Part shown: positions 47,894-58,900 of the stretch, in pieces
How the letters are laid out: the number at the start of each line of letters is the position of its first letter
Numbering within the stretch: the first letter of the stretch is position 1
Assembly: GCA_030522415.1 (NCBI GenBank)
Contig: CM060109.1
Span: forward strand, 23,845,301-23,909,300
From: Channallabes apus
Taxonomy: Eukaryota; Chordata; Actinopteri; Siluriformes; Clariidae
Length of the DNA stretch: 64,000 bases
Direction of reading: 5' to 3'
The notes under the pieces: generated by a model
What the model was told of the DNA's origin: nothing
Database searches by the model: none
What the model saw: only the letters and a program-made list of their open reading frames with translations
Made by a program: the position numbers and the translations under genes

Positions 47894-49612
47894 CACACAT
47901 GCAGATATAAAGTTTCCTTTAAACATTTTGGTAAACACAGATCAGAGTTACACAGTGGAGATTGTCTAAGCAGATGAGCCTGTTTCCTAACAAGGTAGCG
48001 GAGCTAAATAGCAATTGTGTAACTATTGTGAAAGGGGGGTAGAAAAAGACGTAACAAGTGACCAAGTCATAAACAGACTTTTAGTAGAACAATATGTGCA
48101 TTCTGTCATTTTCAATTTCAAATCTGATGACTTGTTAAACTCAGCCCAGGCTGCCCCTGGAGTTTTCCTGTTTGCTCATTTCCTTGCCAAGTACTAATAG
48201 CATATTGTGACTTCATGGGTAAAGACTATATAAGATCCCCACGATATCATTGTCATCCTATTTTATGTTCTTGTCTTGGATGGGAGCTGATGAATTGGAT
48301 CCAAGGTGCTAAGGAGCACTTTATAATAGCAACAAAAAATTGTTATGGTAAAAGATGCACTATCATAGAGAGTGTGTTGATGTTCCACTTCTTTGACTTA
48401 AACTTTATCAATTTACTGATATTCTCCAGGGACGCAGAGATAAGACACATAGTTTATTGTGTATGTTACCATGGAACAGCATGGTGATGTGAACACAAGA
48501 AAAATTTATAGCATAATGTTCAATCTACTATATCCACTTTATACTGGTCAGGGTTGCAGTGATCATCAGAGACAGCCTTGGACTAGCTCAGGTTATGGAG
48601 GAACTGCTGCCTATTCAGCATCTTCTCCTGACACTGTTGTATTGCAGTGGGAAGTTAAGTGGGTAGTAGATGTGTCTGCCAGGCCGGTTAGGAAAAGAAA
48701 GCTGAGCTCCTCTGTGGCATAAAGAACAGCAACTAAAAGAGGGTTTGGTTGTGCGGTGCTGTGGAGGCCAGAGAATGAGTGGCCGAGTAAAGGAGGTGGC
48801 AGAGGTCATGGGCCAACTGAGCTGTTAGTGGCAATTCAAAAGCTTGTTGTTAACGTGCACAGCTAATACAGCTTTCTCACACTCAAATATCCTGATGTAT
48901 TTTCAGTGGCTTCGATTAGATAGTCTACCAGTGGAATATTTTGAAGGCCTCTTTCAGAAAGGAATATAACCATGCAGAAGTTATTGCACTGCAAGGTGGT
49001 ATCAAGGCCAATTTGGTAAAACAAAGCTACACTTAAAGGGCACCTATTATGTTCATTTTCCATTCATGCATTTTGTCCTCTTTAAGGTTTTCCTATTGGC
49101 CAGCACGTAACCAAACCAAATATAAATGTTTTCCCCACTGTGACCTCATATAAGAAAAGCCTCCTGCCTTGACTTGTTGCTCAGCTCTGTTGTTCTCTAA
49201 TGGTGTGTAGCTCAGCAGTAGTTCATTAACAAAGACACAGAACTTGGGCTTTTGAAGGAGGAGTGAAAGAAAGGAAGTTTAAGGTATGAAATAGTGCATT
49301 AACTAAGTTGCAGTTCAGTTACAGCATTAACAGACACATTTTAAGGTATCACTAGAATGCTAAATAGTAAAACATTTTGTCTGATATTTTGAGGATGCTG
49401 GTGTCTGGGCAGGTCTCTGGCACCAAGAATTCATGAGAGATTTAATGATTTCTGGTGGAAGTAAGTGGAGTGATATTCTGGTCCAGAGTACTTCCCATTA
49501 AATTAATTATAGCACCCAGACCTCAAGGACAAATATCTTAGAGTGAGTTGCCTTAGAAACCACAAAATCCAAGGGACTGTGTCTATCTCTTCATCAAAAC
49601 AACTGACTAATA
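46621..49612 (+). other. Gene-free, microsatellite-rich stretch
   Basis: Contains GTTT (46628-46664), ATT/GTT (46746-46812), GT (47639-47721) and a pure AT repeat (47828-47890). The open frames over these repeats are artefacts. No conserved domain seen. Confidence 0.5.
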
Positions 49613-49839
49613 CAGGGTGACACAGAATAACGGGAACTTTTGAATTTATTCGTACAGAAGGACGCCATCTAAAGGACGTAATTTAAAAAAAAAAGATAAA
49701 TTCCATCAATGTTTCGTAAATGATAAGTTTTAGGTTTCAATTACTATGAATAAAATTAATTTCTTTTATCACTTCTAGTTTTATTGGATTGTAAAAAAAA
49801 AAAAAAAAAAAAAAGTTCCCGTTTTTTTGTGTCACTCTG
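49613..49839. mobile_element. Mariner-type MITE
   Basis: A 227-bp element with TA duplications (49611-49612 and 49840-49841). The terminal inverted repeats are CAGGGTGACACAGAATAACG on the left against CAGAGTGACACAAAAAAACG (right, reverse complement), continuing GGAACTTT in both. AT-rich interior with an A-run, no coding capacity. Confidence 0.85.
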
Positions 49840-49841
49840 TA

Positions 49842-51083
49842 TAAGGACAGTCTCAGCAGCAAGTAACGAGACAGAACTCTTAATTTTACATACTGTATGG
49901 AAACACTGGAGCTAATAGTAAATCATGAAAAGAACCGTTTGAATCCTCACAGACGTGCTGCTCTGACAAAAGACAGATCAGCCTCAATCATGAAGGCAGT
50001 CACAGAAATGAAAGTGGTCACACATATGAAACTTTTCTGGTGGGACTTTGGGCAGTGGAAACCCGAGTAATAAAACTAGTAATGATTCATCTCAGAACAT
50101 TTTAGTGTTGTCTAAATGCTCAGTACTTAGTCTTGAGTCTGGGAATAGTGAAGTAAGTTAGGGATGTTTTTTGGTGTTGCCATCTAAGCAGTCAGCAGGG
50201 CCACCTTTAGTGAAATACCATCAGTCAAAAAAAAAAAAAAAAAGACAAAATATACCTTACCTTTTGATATCCATTAATGGGCAAATGGGTGGAGAAACAG
50301 AGCCTTGCTCTTTTACCACAAGCTAACTAGCATAGCTTTAGCACATCTAAAGTGCTAAGGTGGCTAACATTCATTTATATGCAAACATCATTTCACATTT
50401 GAGACACCCCAGTGCACTTGTCACTCAAATCGCCACACCCCTATTTATGCATAATTGTATGGCATAATGTAGTCTTAAATGATGAGTTATGTAAAACTTC
50501 AACCTGCCATAAATGGCAAATCTAGCGTGTAAGTTTGGACATTTTAACATGGAGGGTATATGTGGATTTAATCAATTTTGGACACAGTAACATTCAAGTA
50601 ACTTCACTTTTTTTGCACTTCAGATCCTTGGTCAGGCTCAGTGTGAAATGGCAAAATGGCTGACTGGACGGAAATTCCTGAACATACGTAGGAACCAGTA
50701 GACAATCGGTTTGGAACAAAAGTCCAGATTGAGTTTGGTCTGTTACCACAATGACCCCAACCAGGCAAAAACATGTAGCATCATAACAGTATCATATTGG
50801 TGCAGTGACTCTTATTGTTAATGTTTGATTAAGACATTTTCTTCACTTTTTTTGCAGTAAAATGACCAAGGCACAACTTACTGTGTCTATCAAGACATCA
50901 TTGACAGATTTAATACTCATTTTTCCCACCACATTAGATGCAATCTTGATGGAATTGTTTCTACAGTACATGTCACAATTTGAACAATTGCTTTACAACT
51001 GCATGCTGTCAAAAGCTAGTTTCATTAAAATGTCTACATCAAATTCAGCCCAACCTTAACTAAAAGAAGAAGCTGTCAACCAC
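49842..51083 (+). other. Gene-free stretch
   Basis: Unique AT-rich DNA with a short A-run near 50228-50243. No gene or clear repeat family. Confidence 0.4.
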
Positions 51084-51098
51084 ACCCACATGGAAAGA

Positions 51099-51290
51099 AC
51101 CTATATGAGGATATATGCGCATATATGAAACCTATATGCAGTATATATGTGCATATATCCACACCTATATGAGGATATATGCGCATATATGAAACCTATA
51201 TGCAGTATATATGCGTATATATCCGCACCTATATGAGGATATATACGCATATATGAAACCTATATGCAGTATATATGCATATATATGATA
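51099..51290. repeat. Three 64-bp tandem repeats in left arm
   Basis: ACCTATATGAGGATATAT recurs at 51099, 51163 and 51227, an exact 64-bp period. Each unit also contains AAACCTATATGCAGTATATA. Less regular ATATAT/GCATATAT sequence continues to about 51430. Confidence 0.85.
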
Positions 51291-51696
51291 ATATATATGC
51301 TGCATATATACGTATATATGCCACATATAGGCAACATTGAGGTGCATATATGTGCATATACAGGCCATATAGGTCTCCTGTATTGCTTCTTTATATCCAC
51401 ATATAAGCCCTATATGTACATACAAGATATGTCTCCTTTCGCAGGATCTGGTCATTTTAGCTCATATCTCACTTTGGCAACTGTCATACATGATGCTTAG
51501 TTCATATTGTCTATTATCAAGGCAATAACTAAGAACTAACTTTAAAAAAAATGCAAAAAACTTATGTGCGAACACATGAAATTGGTATCCTAATTGCCCA
51601 CATACAGTATATGAGGATATATGCACATATATGAAACCTCAGTCTCCGTGAAAATCTTTTTGAAACACGTCACTAAAATTAACTGAAATGAGAAAT

Positions 51697-51897
51697 GTTG
51701 TTGGTCTTTCGGCTGCTCCCGGCAAGGGGTCGCCACAGCGGAATATCCAGTCCGCACTACAACTTGGCACAGGTTTTACGCCGGATGCCCTTCCTGACGC
51801 AACCCTCCCATTTTATCCGGACTTGGGACCGGCACTGTATCCAGTGGCTGGGGTGTGGGCACTGGCTGGAATCGAACCCGGACCACTGAGCCACCAG
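51697..51897 (-). mobile_element. SINE copy with 13-bp target duplication
   Basis: Same family and orientation as 39710-39937, but lacking about 30 bp in the tRNA-like head. It is flanked by the perfect 13-bp repeat tgaaatgagaaat at 51684-51696 and 51898-51910, proving insertion by LINE-type machinery after the host element was in place. Confidence 0.9.
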
Positions 51898-52119
51898 TGA
51901 AATGAGAAATATATCTATATATCTTAAAGTGTCTACTTTTAAATGATGCAAGTCACATTGAAAACAAATATTCTCAGTTTATGTAATCCGTATAAAACCA
52001 AGGAGAGGCACAGAATTTCTGTCGCACTTATCTGCTAATGACCCGAGGCAGGACACGCCCACACGCCAATCACACGGAAATCAGTCAGGGTAATTTACAT
52101 ACTAGGCCACGCCCCCGGA

Positions 52120-52346
52120 CACCGGCCTGATCAACACACACACACACACACACACACAGAGAGACAGGTTTGAAAACACTCAGATTCAGTGAGTTTTCTG
52201 CACGTTTTGGAAGATGGCACGCGCTTACACATCCGAGGAAACTCCTGGAAAGTGGGAGGAGTTTACATTTACCTCAGAAGAAGACTGTGTGACTTCGACG
52301 ACGAACAGGAGCATTTTGAACAGAGAATAGACCCATGCTACACTGG
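52120..52346 (+). other. Possible first exon inside the piggyBac-like element
   Basis: A GC-richer segment after a CA repeat, with an ATG at 52214 and a strong donor (CACTGG|GTAAGT) at 52346/52347. The ATG frame (MARAYTSEETPGKWEEFTFT) stops at TAG 52328-52330; another frame is open to the donor and acidic (CDFDDEQEHFEQRIDP). I do not recognise the product. It could be the start of the transposase or BEN-like gene whose later exons lie downstream. Confidence 0.3.
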
Positions 52347-53234
52347 GTAAGTTATTAAGTCTTATATAACTCGTATTCTGATAATATTAAACTAATATTA
52401 GTAAGTATTTTCCTCACTACAGCTAGCTCTTGTCAGCTTGTGTGACACATTGGCTTTCAATGCCATTTATATAGTTTAGGTAAATCATGCTAACATGCTG
52501 CCTCATGTAGCACAAACATGATATTTCCCGGTGGCTAAGCTAATGCCTTATGTAGTTTACAGATGTTTATAAATGTTCTAATGTATTTCACCTTGTTTTG
52601 GATAGCTTTAGATTACAGTTGCTAATATGTATTTGGCTTTGTTTTGGTTAGCTTATAACACTGCTATCGGTAATGTTATTTAGCACAAACAAGCTAGTTC
52701 CAGGTGGCTAAAATACTGCCTTATGTAGCTAAGTGATGCTTATGAATATTTCTTTGGTGTAAATGTATATAATCCCTTTTGTTTAGCGTGTATTTACAAA
52801 TGCCTGATAAGATGTAATTGTTTAGAATGTGTTCAATATGTGTGTAATGTCCAATGGATAGTTTTTGCTAATGTCTCAGTTGTAAATGTTTGAGATCCAC
52901 TACATGGTCTGTTGTCCATCAACAGATATTTGCCCAGCCTATTGCCCATCAAAAATACAGAGGGGCACAAAAATGTATACACACTTTCACAATTGTTATC
53001 TATGGCCTTTTTTTAAAACTCAAATTGAATTATGGCAGCAGTGTGTAGTATTATCTATCACCATCATTGATGCTGTCATGTGACCTACAGAAGACAGGTG
53101 TATATTTTTCATGTTGAAGTGTGGATACATTTTTGGTCATCTCTGTACTGTATATATTGTGCATCCATATTAATTGCACATCCATTTACTCTGAACAGTA
53201 TAGGCTAACATTTTTCTATTTATTTGTTTTTAAG

Positions 53235-53600
53235 AATGTGTCTGCATCACCCTTGCCTTCACCAGCCCCTCACATCAGGACACGCAAGCTCCGTTCAGAT
53301 GGACCTCTTGTATTTGTGAAGTGGATGGACACACGAGAAGTATCTACATGTTGTACCATCCATTCTGCTTATACAGTAGACGCGGTGAAGATGAGGGTGA
53401 AATTACAAGGTACATGGACTACAAAGACATTTCCTGTGACTGCGTACAACCAGCACATGGGGAGTTGATCACTCTGATCAGCTATTACAATACTATACTA
53501 CACAGCACAAAACAATGAAGTCGTACAGAAATATTTCTCTACACTGCTTGGACATTGCTCCAACCAATGTTTACCCTTCATATATGTTTTGTACAGTTTT
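53235..53600 (+). pseudogene. piggyBac transposase fragment, frameshifted
   Basis: After an AAG acceptor at 53232-53234, the first frame reads KLRSDGPLVFVKWMDTREVS, then a CTIHSAY...VKMRVK segment and PVTAYNQHMG. This matches the piggyBac region ending YNxHMGGVDLSD. A second frame gives LITLISYYNTI, and a third, from 53515, MKSYRNISLHCLDIAPTNVY, matching the next conserved block. Three frames in a row within 300 bp show at least two indels. The upstream catalytic Asp residues and the C-terminal Cys-rich finger are not found. Dead. Confidence 0.8.
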
Positions 53601-53831
53601 TTTTTTTTTTTATCTTGCACTGTTTTACTCTGAATGTCCGTCTTTTTTCAGTTTTTATTTTGTACTGTTCCTGTTGCAGTTTTACCCTGCATGTATCTTT
53701 ATCATTAATCTGCATTTATACATAAAATCCTATTAACTATTGGGACGCTAAACATGAGAATCAGTATGAAACATGAAAAGTTTCTAAAAGTTGCCAATAA
53801 ATTAATATTGTGATGTGAAATTATTTTTCAG

Positions 53832-54440
53832 ATTGAAGTTATAAAGGGCTCTGGGGTGTTTTGCCAGGCAGAAGCGTGGAGAGCAACCCGCCTTGCCACC
53901 TCTGCTACTGCCATGGTACGGAATCTGCTGCTGGGCTCCTTCGAATTGGAGACTGGACCAAATTAAAAAGGTAGCCATTATTGGTGAGTAAATGCATAAT
54001 GCATTGAGAAGGGAAAAAAACATTATAAGTTCACCACTTTAACCATAGCCTACTTGTATCAATGTTTATTAGCCATCAATGGAGACTGCATAAGGTAGGG
54101 CACCCATTATTGTTACTGTATCTGCTTGGTACCTATAATACTAATTCATCGCTTGCTCACTTCTTAATCCTACCTTTCCTCTTCTAAAGCCACATTTCTG
54201 GGGTATTGCGCTGTAGGGTGTGTAGTCCTCTATTCTGTAGAACATATAGTGTTGCAAATAACCTCGTGGCACTAATTGTTGTCGTCTGAAGTTTTAATAA
54301 ATAATAATTTATTATTATTATACTGTCTTATTATTTTTGTCTTCTCTAGATGCTACATTGAAGAAGTGGTCGGCAGCCACCCGAAGGCAGATAGGCACAT
54401 CTATCAATTCAAAGCTCACAGAGCTGGGAAGATCCACAAA
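53832..54440 (+). pseudogene. BEN-domain-like coding relic in two exons
   Basis: Exon-like segment 1 follows TTTTTCAG at 53832: IEVIKGSGVFCQAEAWRATR, then ATAMVRNLLLGSFELET, ending in a stop after GPN at about 53965. Segment 2 follows TCTCTAG at 54350 and reads ATLKKWSAATRRQIGTSINS, then KLTELGRSTK. Together they resemble the order of a BEN domain: a GSGV...W start, an LL...F.LETL core helix and a closing INxKLTEL helix. The BEN assignment is pattern memory and unconfirmed. An in-frame stop and a small deletion in segment 1 suggest a pseudogene. Confidence 0.45.
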
Positions 54441-54599
54441 ATATATTTTTTTCTTCCTGTTCAGTTTTTTGTCATGTTTTTGTTCTTTTACTAGTTGATT
54501 GTTCTTAAGAAAATAAAAAAAATTTATTTCTACATTTTGGGCTTTTATTTATGTTGTCTAGCAGCTATGGATTTTTTTTTACTAATCTAGGTAAACATA

Positions 54600-54935
54600 T
54601 AGGTGCATATATGCACACATATATACATGCATATATGTACCTATATATGTGCATATATGTACATATAATATAGGAAAACGGCCAATTTTATATATGTCAC
54701 ATATACTGTATTACTATATAGGTACATATATGTACGCATATATGCACGCATATATGTACATATAATATAGGAAAACGGCCAATTTTATATATGTCTATAT
54801 AGGTACATATATGCACGCATACTGTATATGCACGCATATATGTACATATATGTACATATAATATAGGAAAACGGCCAATTTTATATATGTCACATATATT
54901 AAAAACCTATATCAAAACCTATATTAAAACATATA
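54600..54935. repeat. AT-rich tandem array in right arm
   Basis: Three imperfect copies of a unit of roughly 95 bp, each with AATATAGGAAAACGGCCAAT followed by TTTATATATG (near 54668, 54763 and 54860), separated by palindromic TACATATATGCACGCATATA-type sequence. It is different from the left-arm repeat in sequence but alike in style. Confidence 0.75.
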
Positions 54936-54962
54936 TGTTTATATAGGTTCTTTCCGTGTGGG

Positions 54963-55307
54963 CATAGGCAGTAAGACTCATTCTTAGTATGACAACTTAT
55001 TTTAGCCCTAGTGGTGCACAGGCACGCTTGTTATCCCCAGAATTCTTGTAACAAAACTATGTTTTAACATGCACACCTACTTAACCTACACACACACAAC
55101 CACTTGTCTTACTATCCTTGTGAGGACCTTCCATTGACATATGTACTGTATTAATGCTGAAATGATTGCTATGCATGCACCTAAATCTAACTCCAACCCT
55201 AACCTCATTAACCAAAAGGACCTTATTTTTGCTTCTTTAGTTTGTTTCTCTTTCAATAAAACCTGTGGTTTTGCTTGTGGGGACCAGTCAAAAGTCCCCA
55301 CAAGGTC

Positions 55308-55349
<42 letters not shown>

Positions 55350-56773
55350 ATTACCATATTTTGGTTTTATGCTTTGTTTGTGTGTCTCTGTGCAGAAATA
55401 TTTAGCTGATCATGTGTGATTGTAACGTCGGGCAGCAACACCCAATTATTACCCTAAGAGGAGCCTTCTATTTAGGCTTATTCTATGGCTACTATATTTA
55501 CCCAGGCATGCCTTGATGCTGCCGCACTGAAGGCCTGACTCTAGTGTTCAGAGAACCTGCGCCCCACCACATTCCTCTCTGCCCATAATGGAGGACTCAG
55601 TCTGGCCGAGAGATCCACCGACTCCCAAAAACAGAGTCGCACAGTGGTGTGCAATCCTTCTAGCATAACATGCAGAGCTTGATCTGAAAAGCATCTGGTT
55701 TATTACACCGTAATGCTGTTTGATCAGTTGAATTGTGTCATCTACAGTAAACATACTGTAATCAAGTTCAAGGAAAAAAAGAGACATTTCAGATGCCCAG
55801 TATTGCCATTCTCATACACATCTAACACTCACAACAGCTAACATAATTCTCGAGTCTGCTGGTAGTGTTACTTAAATATGAATAGGGTTGAAAGGAAAAC
55901 TCATCCCATACAGCCAAGCAAATACAGTCCTGTATTAGTGATGTTTCCAGATGCCTTTAATAATGCAGAGGGTTTTCATTCAAAGTTGAAGGTTTGAGCA
56001 AAGAACATCAGAATGAACATAAAAAGGAGAGGAGGAAGGTGAATCCAGTAATTCATCACTTGGTTTAAAAAGCACTCATTCTCAGGTCATGAATAATTTG
56101 GCAACACAACACTAATTTTGCATTAGACTAACGATTCACAGCCAAGGAATACTTTCCAGCTCTCATGGGCTGTTTAGCCTGGTGTAATTTTTTTCCATTA
56201 AGTAATGTTTTTCCTTTTTTCCCATGGTGCATGGTTCATGGTGAATATAGGTCATATGGAGGAGCCTGGCGAAGCTGTGCAGGGACTCCACAAGCAGCAG
56301 GGCTTCACGCCACGGCGCTATTAATTCAGGCCTCGGCAGCTTTAATATTTGATTTCGCTGATGGACTGCATCTGTGCTGCTCTGCGATGCAAACATTATT
56401 ATACGTACTAAGTGGCTTAATTGTAATTAGAGCTGAAAATTTAATTAAACCCAACAATAAAGCAGATCGCTGAGAGTTTTTCCATCCACCTCTCCTCCCT
56501 AATGCGCTCGGTTAACTCTTTGTCCTCTCTGGCTATCACATGTCCCATTTTTAGATGTATACAGGATACAAGAATATAACACTTTATGTTTAATATTTAT
56601 AGCGATACTAAATAAAAGAGCCCAAATATGTTTATTTTCTTTCGCGTGACCTAATTTTTAAATTATATATATTTAATACTGTTCTTTTGAATATTGTATT
56701 AATGAAAAGAAGAGGATTATTTGACTTTCCCACAAAATTTTAGACCTACTTCTAGTATTTGAAAAAAATGCTT

Positions 56774-56777
<4 letters not shown>
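54963..56777 (+). other. Intergenic stretch with MITE-like repeat
   Basis: 55113-55308 has inverted ends (CCTTGTGAGGACC and, reverse-complemented, CCTTGTGGGGACT) and the TCTAACTCCAACCCTAACCT body of a common fish MITE. A CT repeat follows (55309-55347). The block at 56160-56480 is repeat-poor and looks like conserved non-coding DNA. No gene. Confidence 0.5.
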
Positions 56778-56826
<49 letters not shown>

Positions 56827-58439
56827 TAGACACACAAACATTGAAACACACTGGCCATCTTACCAGCCCGTCTGTTGTGTTATATTATTTATTAGACGCG
56901 AGGCCCGTTAGCGAGGCTGCTGCAAGGCTGGTCTGTAAACAGCACGGTGTTGGGGCGACATGCTTTTGCACTCTGCTTACAGGCCCTGTGAGGCTGATCA
57001 GGGCCGAGGTGAGGCGACAGGCTGCCAAATATCGCCACCACAAATCCCTTCCCCTTGCTGACAGCTACAAATAAAGGACACTCCATTAAATGAGTTCCCA
57101 ATGACTGGCTGAAAGGATAGAATGAAACTTCCTCTTCATAGACAAGGTATTACAGTAAAATAATCTTTATGTAAATCACTACTTGCTTTAGTCAATGATA
57201 GCTGTTTATATATACTGTATCATGTCTACTGTATGTGATCAGTCAGAAAGGAGATTTCTCCACTCAGGCATGACCACATGTTACTTTCCAGATGTGTCAC
57301 TGCTGTCCTCTTGTATTTCATCGTTCTTTTCCCTACCTCTGGATGCACCTCATGACTCCTGGGTGAATTACAGGAAAACAAGCAAACACCAAAGAAATAA
57401 ACAATGAATTATTCTGTAGAATAAAAATGCATGTTCAGACCTTTTTCTTGTCTTGATGGTCAAAGTGAATGTAATAATTCAGGCCAAAAACAAACAAGAC
57501 TATATTCACATCCAACAAAGACATTTCAGCTTGTTTCCTTTTACTTTGCTTCATTAAGTATTTTGGGAATCCTTCTACATCATAGTAATAATGAATCCAA
57601 TGTTAACACGTCTTCCTGAGTGATGGACCTGCCAAGCCATTAAGAAATAAAGGGCAATATGTGGGAGTATAATAGTAACTCTATATTCACCCAGCAGCAG
57701 TACTATACCACTGCATTCCCTAATGCCACACAATTTATCAATTATGCGTTGTTTAAAATACTGATGCTCAGATTGAACTCCCACACACCACATGCTATAC
57801 AGGATATCTTCACTCCCTAGGGTCCAGCTATAGCTCAGCAAAATTTTGTCTTTTTTTCCATCCTTTGCGTGACACTTTTCCTTAACAAAGAACAGAGGAA
57901 AATGCCTGAGCTGATCCACGTCACATATTCTTGACATGACATTATACCATCTAAGGCTCGGTGCGCATTACTATGCATTTCTACATACTGTATAGCTCCA
58001 CCTCTATCTTTAAACGAAGCACAGTATTTGTTGCCAGACTGAAACCAGAACTATTTGTACTTTTGCCACGCATTTCATTGCATAGCGTTATTCATAAATG
58101 TTGTTCATAAATATTGTTCATAAAAGTTTTATGTGAGCAAACGGTAAAGTCTATCAGAAAAAGAATTATATCATCAGCATTAGTATATTTTTATTTGAGT
58201 GAAACAATACTATGTCTATTTTGTGGGACTAATCAATCATCACTCTTTCCAGCTCATCCCTTTTCAGTACTCTGGAGACAAGGGTTAACAATTTCAGCAT
58301 GGGTACTTAGTCACACTGGATGTGATTTGGCTGTGACGGTAATGACAAAATATGAGATTCCTTACACTGTCAAGCTGTGCTGCACTTGTCCAGCAGAAAT
58401 GTTCAGACAATCGCTGGTGAACATTTGGGCAGTCAGGAC
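56778..58439 (+). other. Intergenic stretch with CA repeat and candidate conserved block
   Basis: CA microsatellite at 56778-56822. The GC-richer segment 56885-57075 ends at ACAGCTACAAATAAAGG and stands out compositionally. No coding region supported. Confidence 0.4.
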
Positions 58440-58900
58440 TGAAATGAGCTAGATGCAGCATCGGGAGTGAAAGTGAATTGAATGTGACCTGGCAGTATCA
58501 TGTGCATGTTTGCAGGAAGCTGTGGGAAGCCCTGCATAGCTGGGTTTGGTACAGGGCAGTGGGGCATGGACCTGCACATCTGCTGGCAAGCTGCAGTATC
58601 AGCAACCTCTGCTTTCACCCCACTGAGCTTCACTGATTTTAAAAATGAAAAGCATGAGGAGGCAATATAGGCTGCTGCATTAATTCAACAACACTAGTTA
58701 AGTTGACCTGAATAAGTACCTTTTTCATTTTTGCTTCATCATGCCATCTGTCTATTTCCATCCACCTCCTTAACATGGTAAAGCCTTGAGGTTTGGTGTT
58801 TGCAAATTTGAGGTATTTTGCCTTGAGGTATTGTTCATCTTCCTTCATCTGCTGCTCTCATAAAAGTTTATAGCATCATCCTCAACCAGGCAGAGAGCCA
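58440..58900 (-). other. Open frames of unknown origin, possible retrocopy fragment
   Basis: Two adjoining minus-strand frames (58433-58633 and 58639-58848) with low AT content. The second reads MKEDEQYLKAKYLKFANTKP and LRRWMEIDRWHDEAKMKK, which is unusually protein-like for chance. I cannot name a family; no splice or promoter signals are evident. Confidence 0.2.

Larger units (their letters stand above)
51085..54962 (+). mobile_element. piggyBac-like element with AT-rich tandem arrays at both ends
   Basis: Inverted ends: CCCACATGGAAAGAACCTAT on the left (from 51085) and, reverse-complemented, CCCACACGGAAAGAACCTAT on the right (to 54962). The CCC...GGG termini fit piggyBac. Inside each end lies a palindrome-rich ATATAT/GCATATAT tandem array. 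The interior holds a decayed piggyBac transposase fragment (53235-53600) and a BEN-like coding relic (53832-54440). The expected TTAA duplication is not found; the immediate flanks are caca and cata. A SINE has inserted at 51697. Non-autonomous. Confidence 0.65.

Noticed and set aside
47555..47977. 140-codon frame with Cys-Val and Ile-Tyr runs
   Set aside because: Created by adjacent GT and AT microsatellites.
51099..51290. Regular repeats considered as a CRISPR array
   Set aside because: The units are contiguous tandem copies without unique spacers, in a eukaryotic genome.
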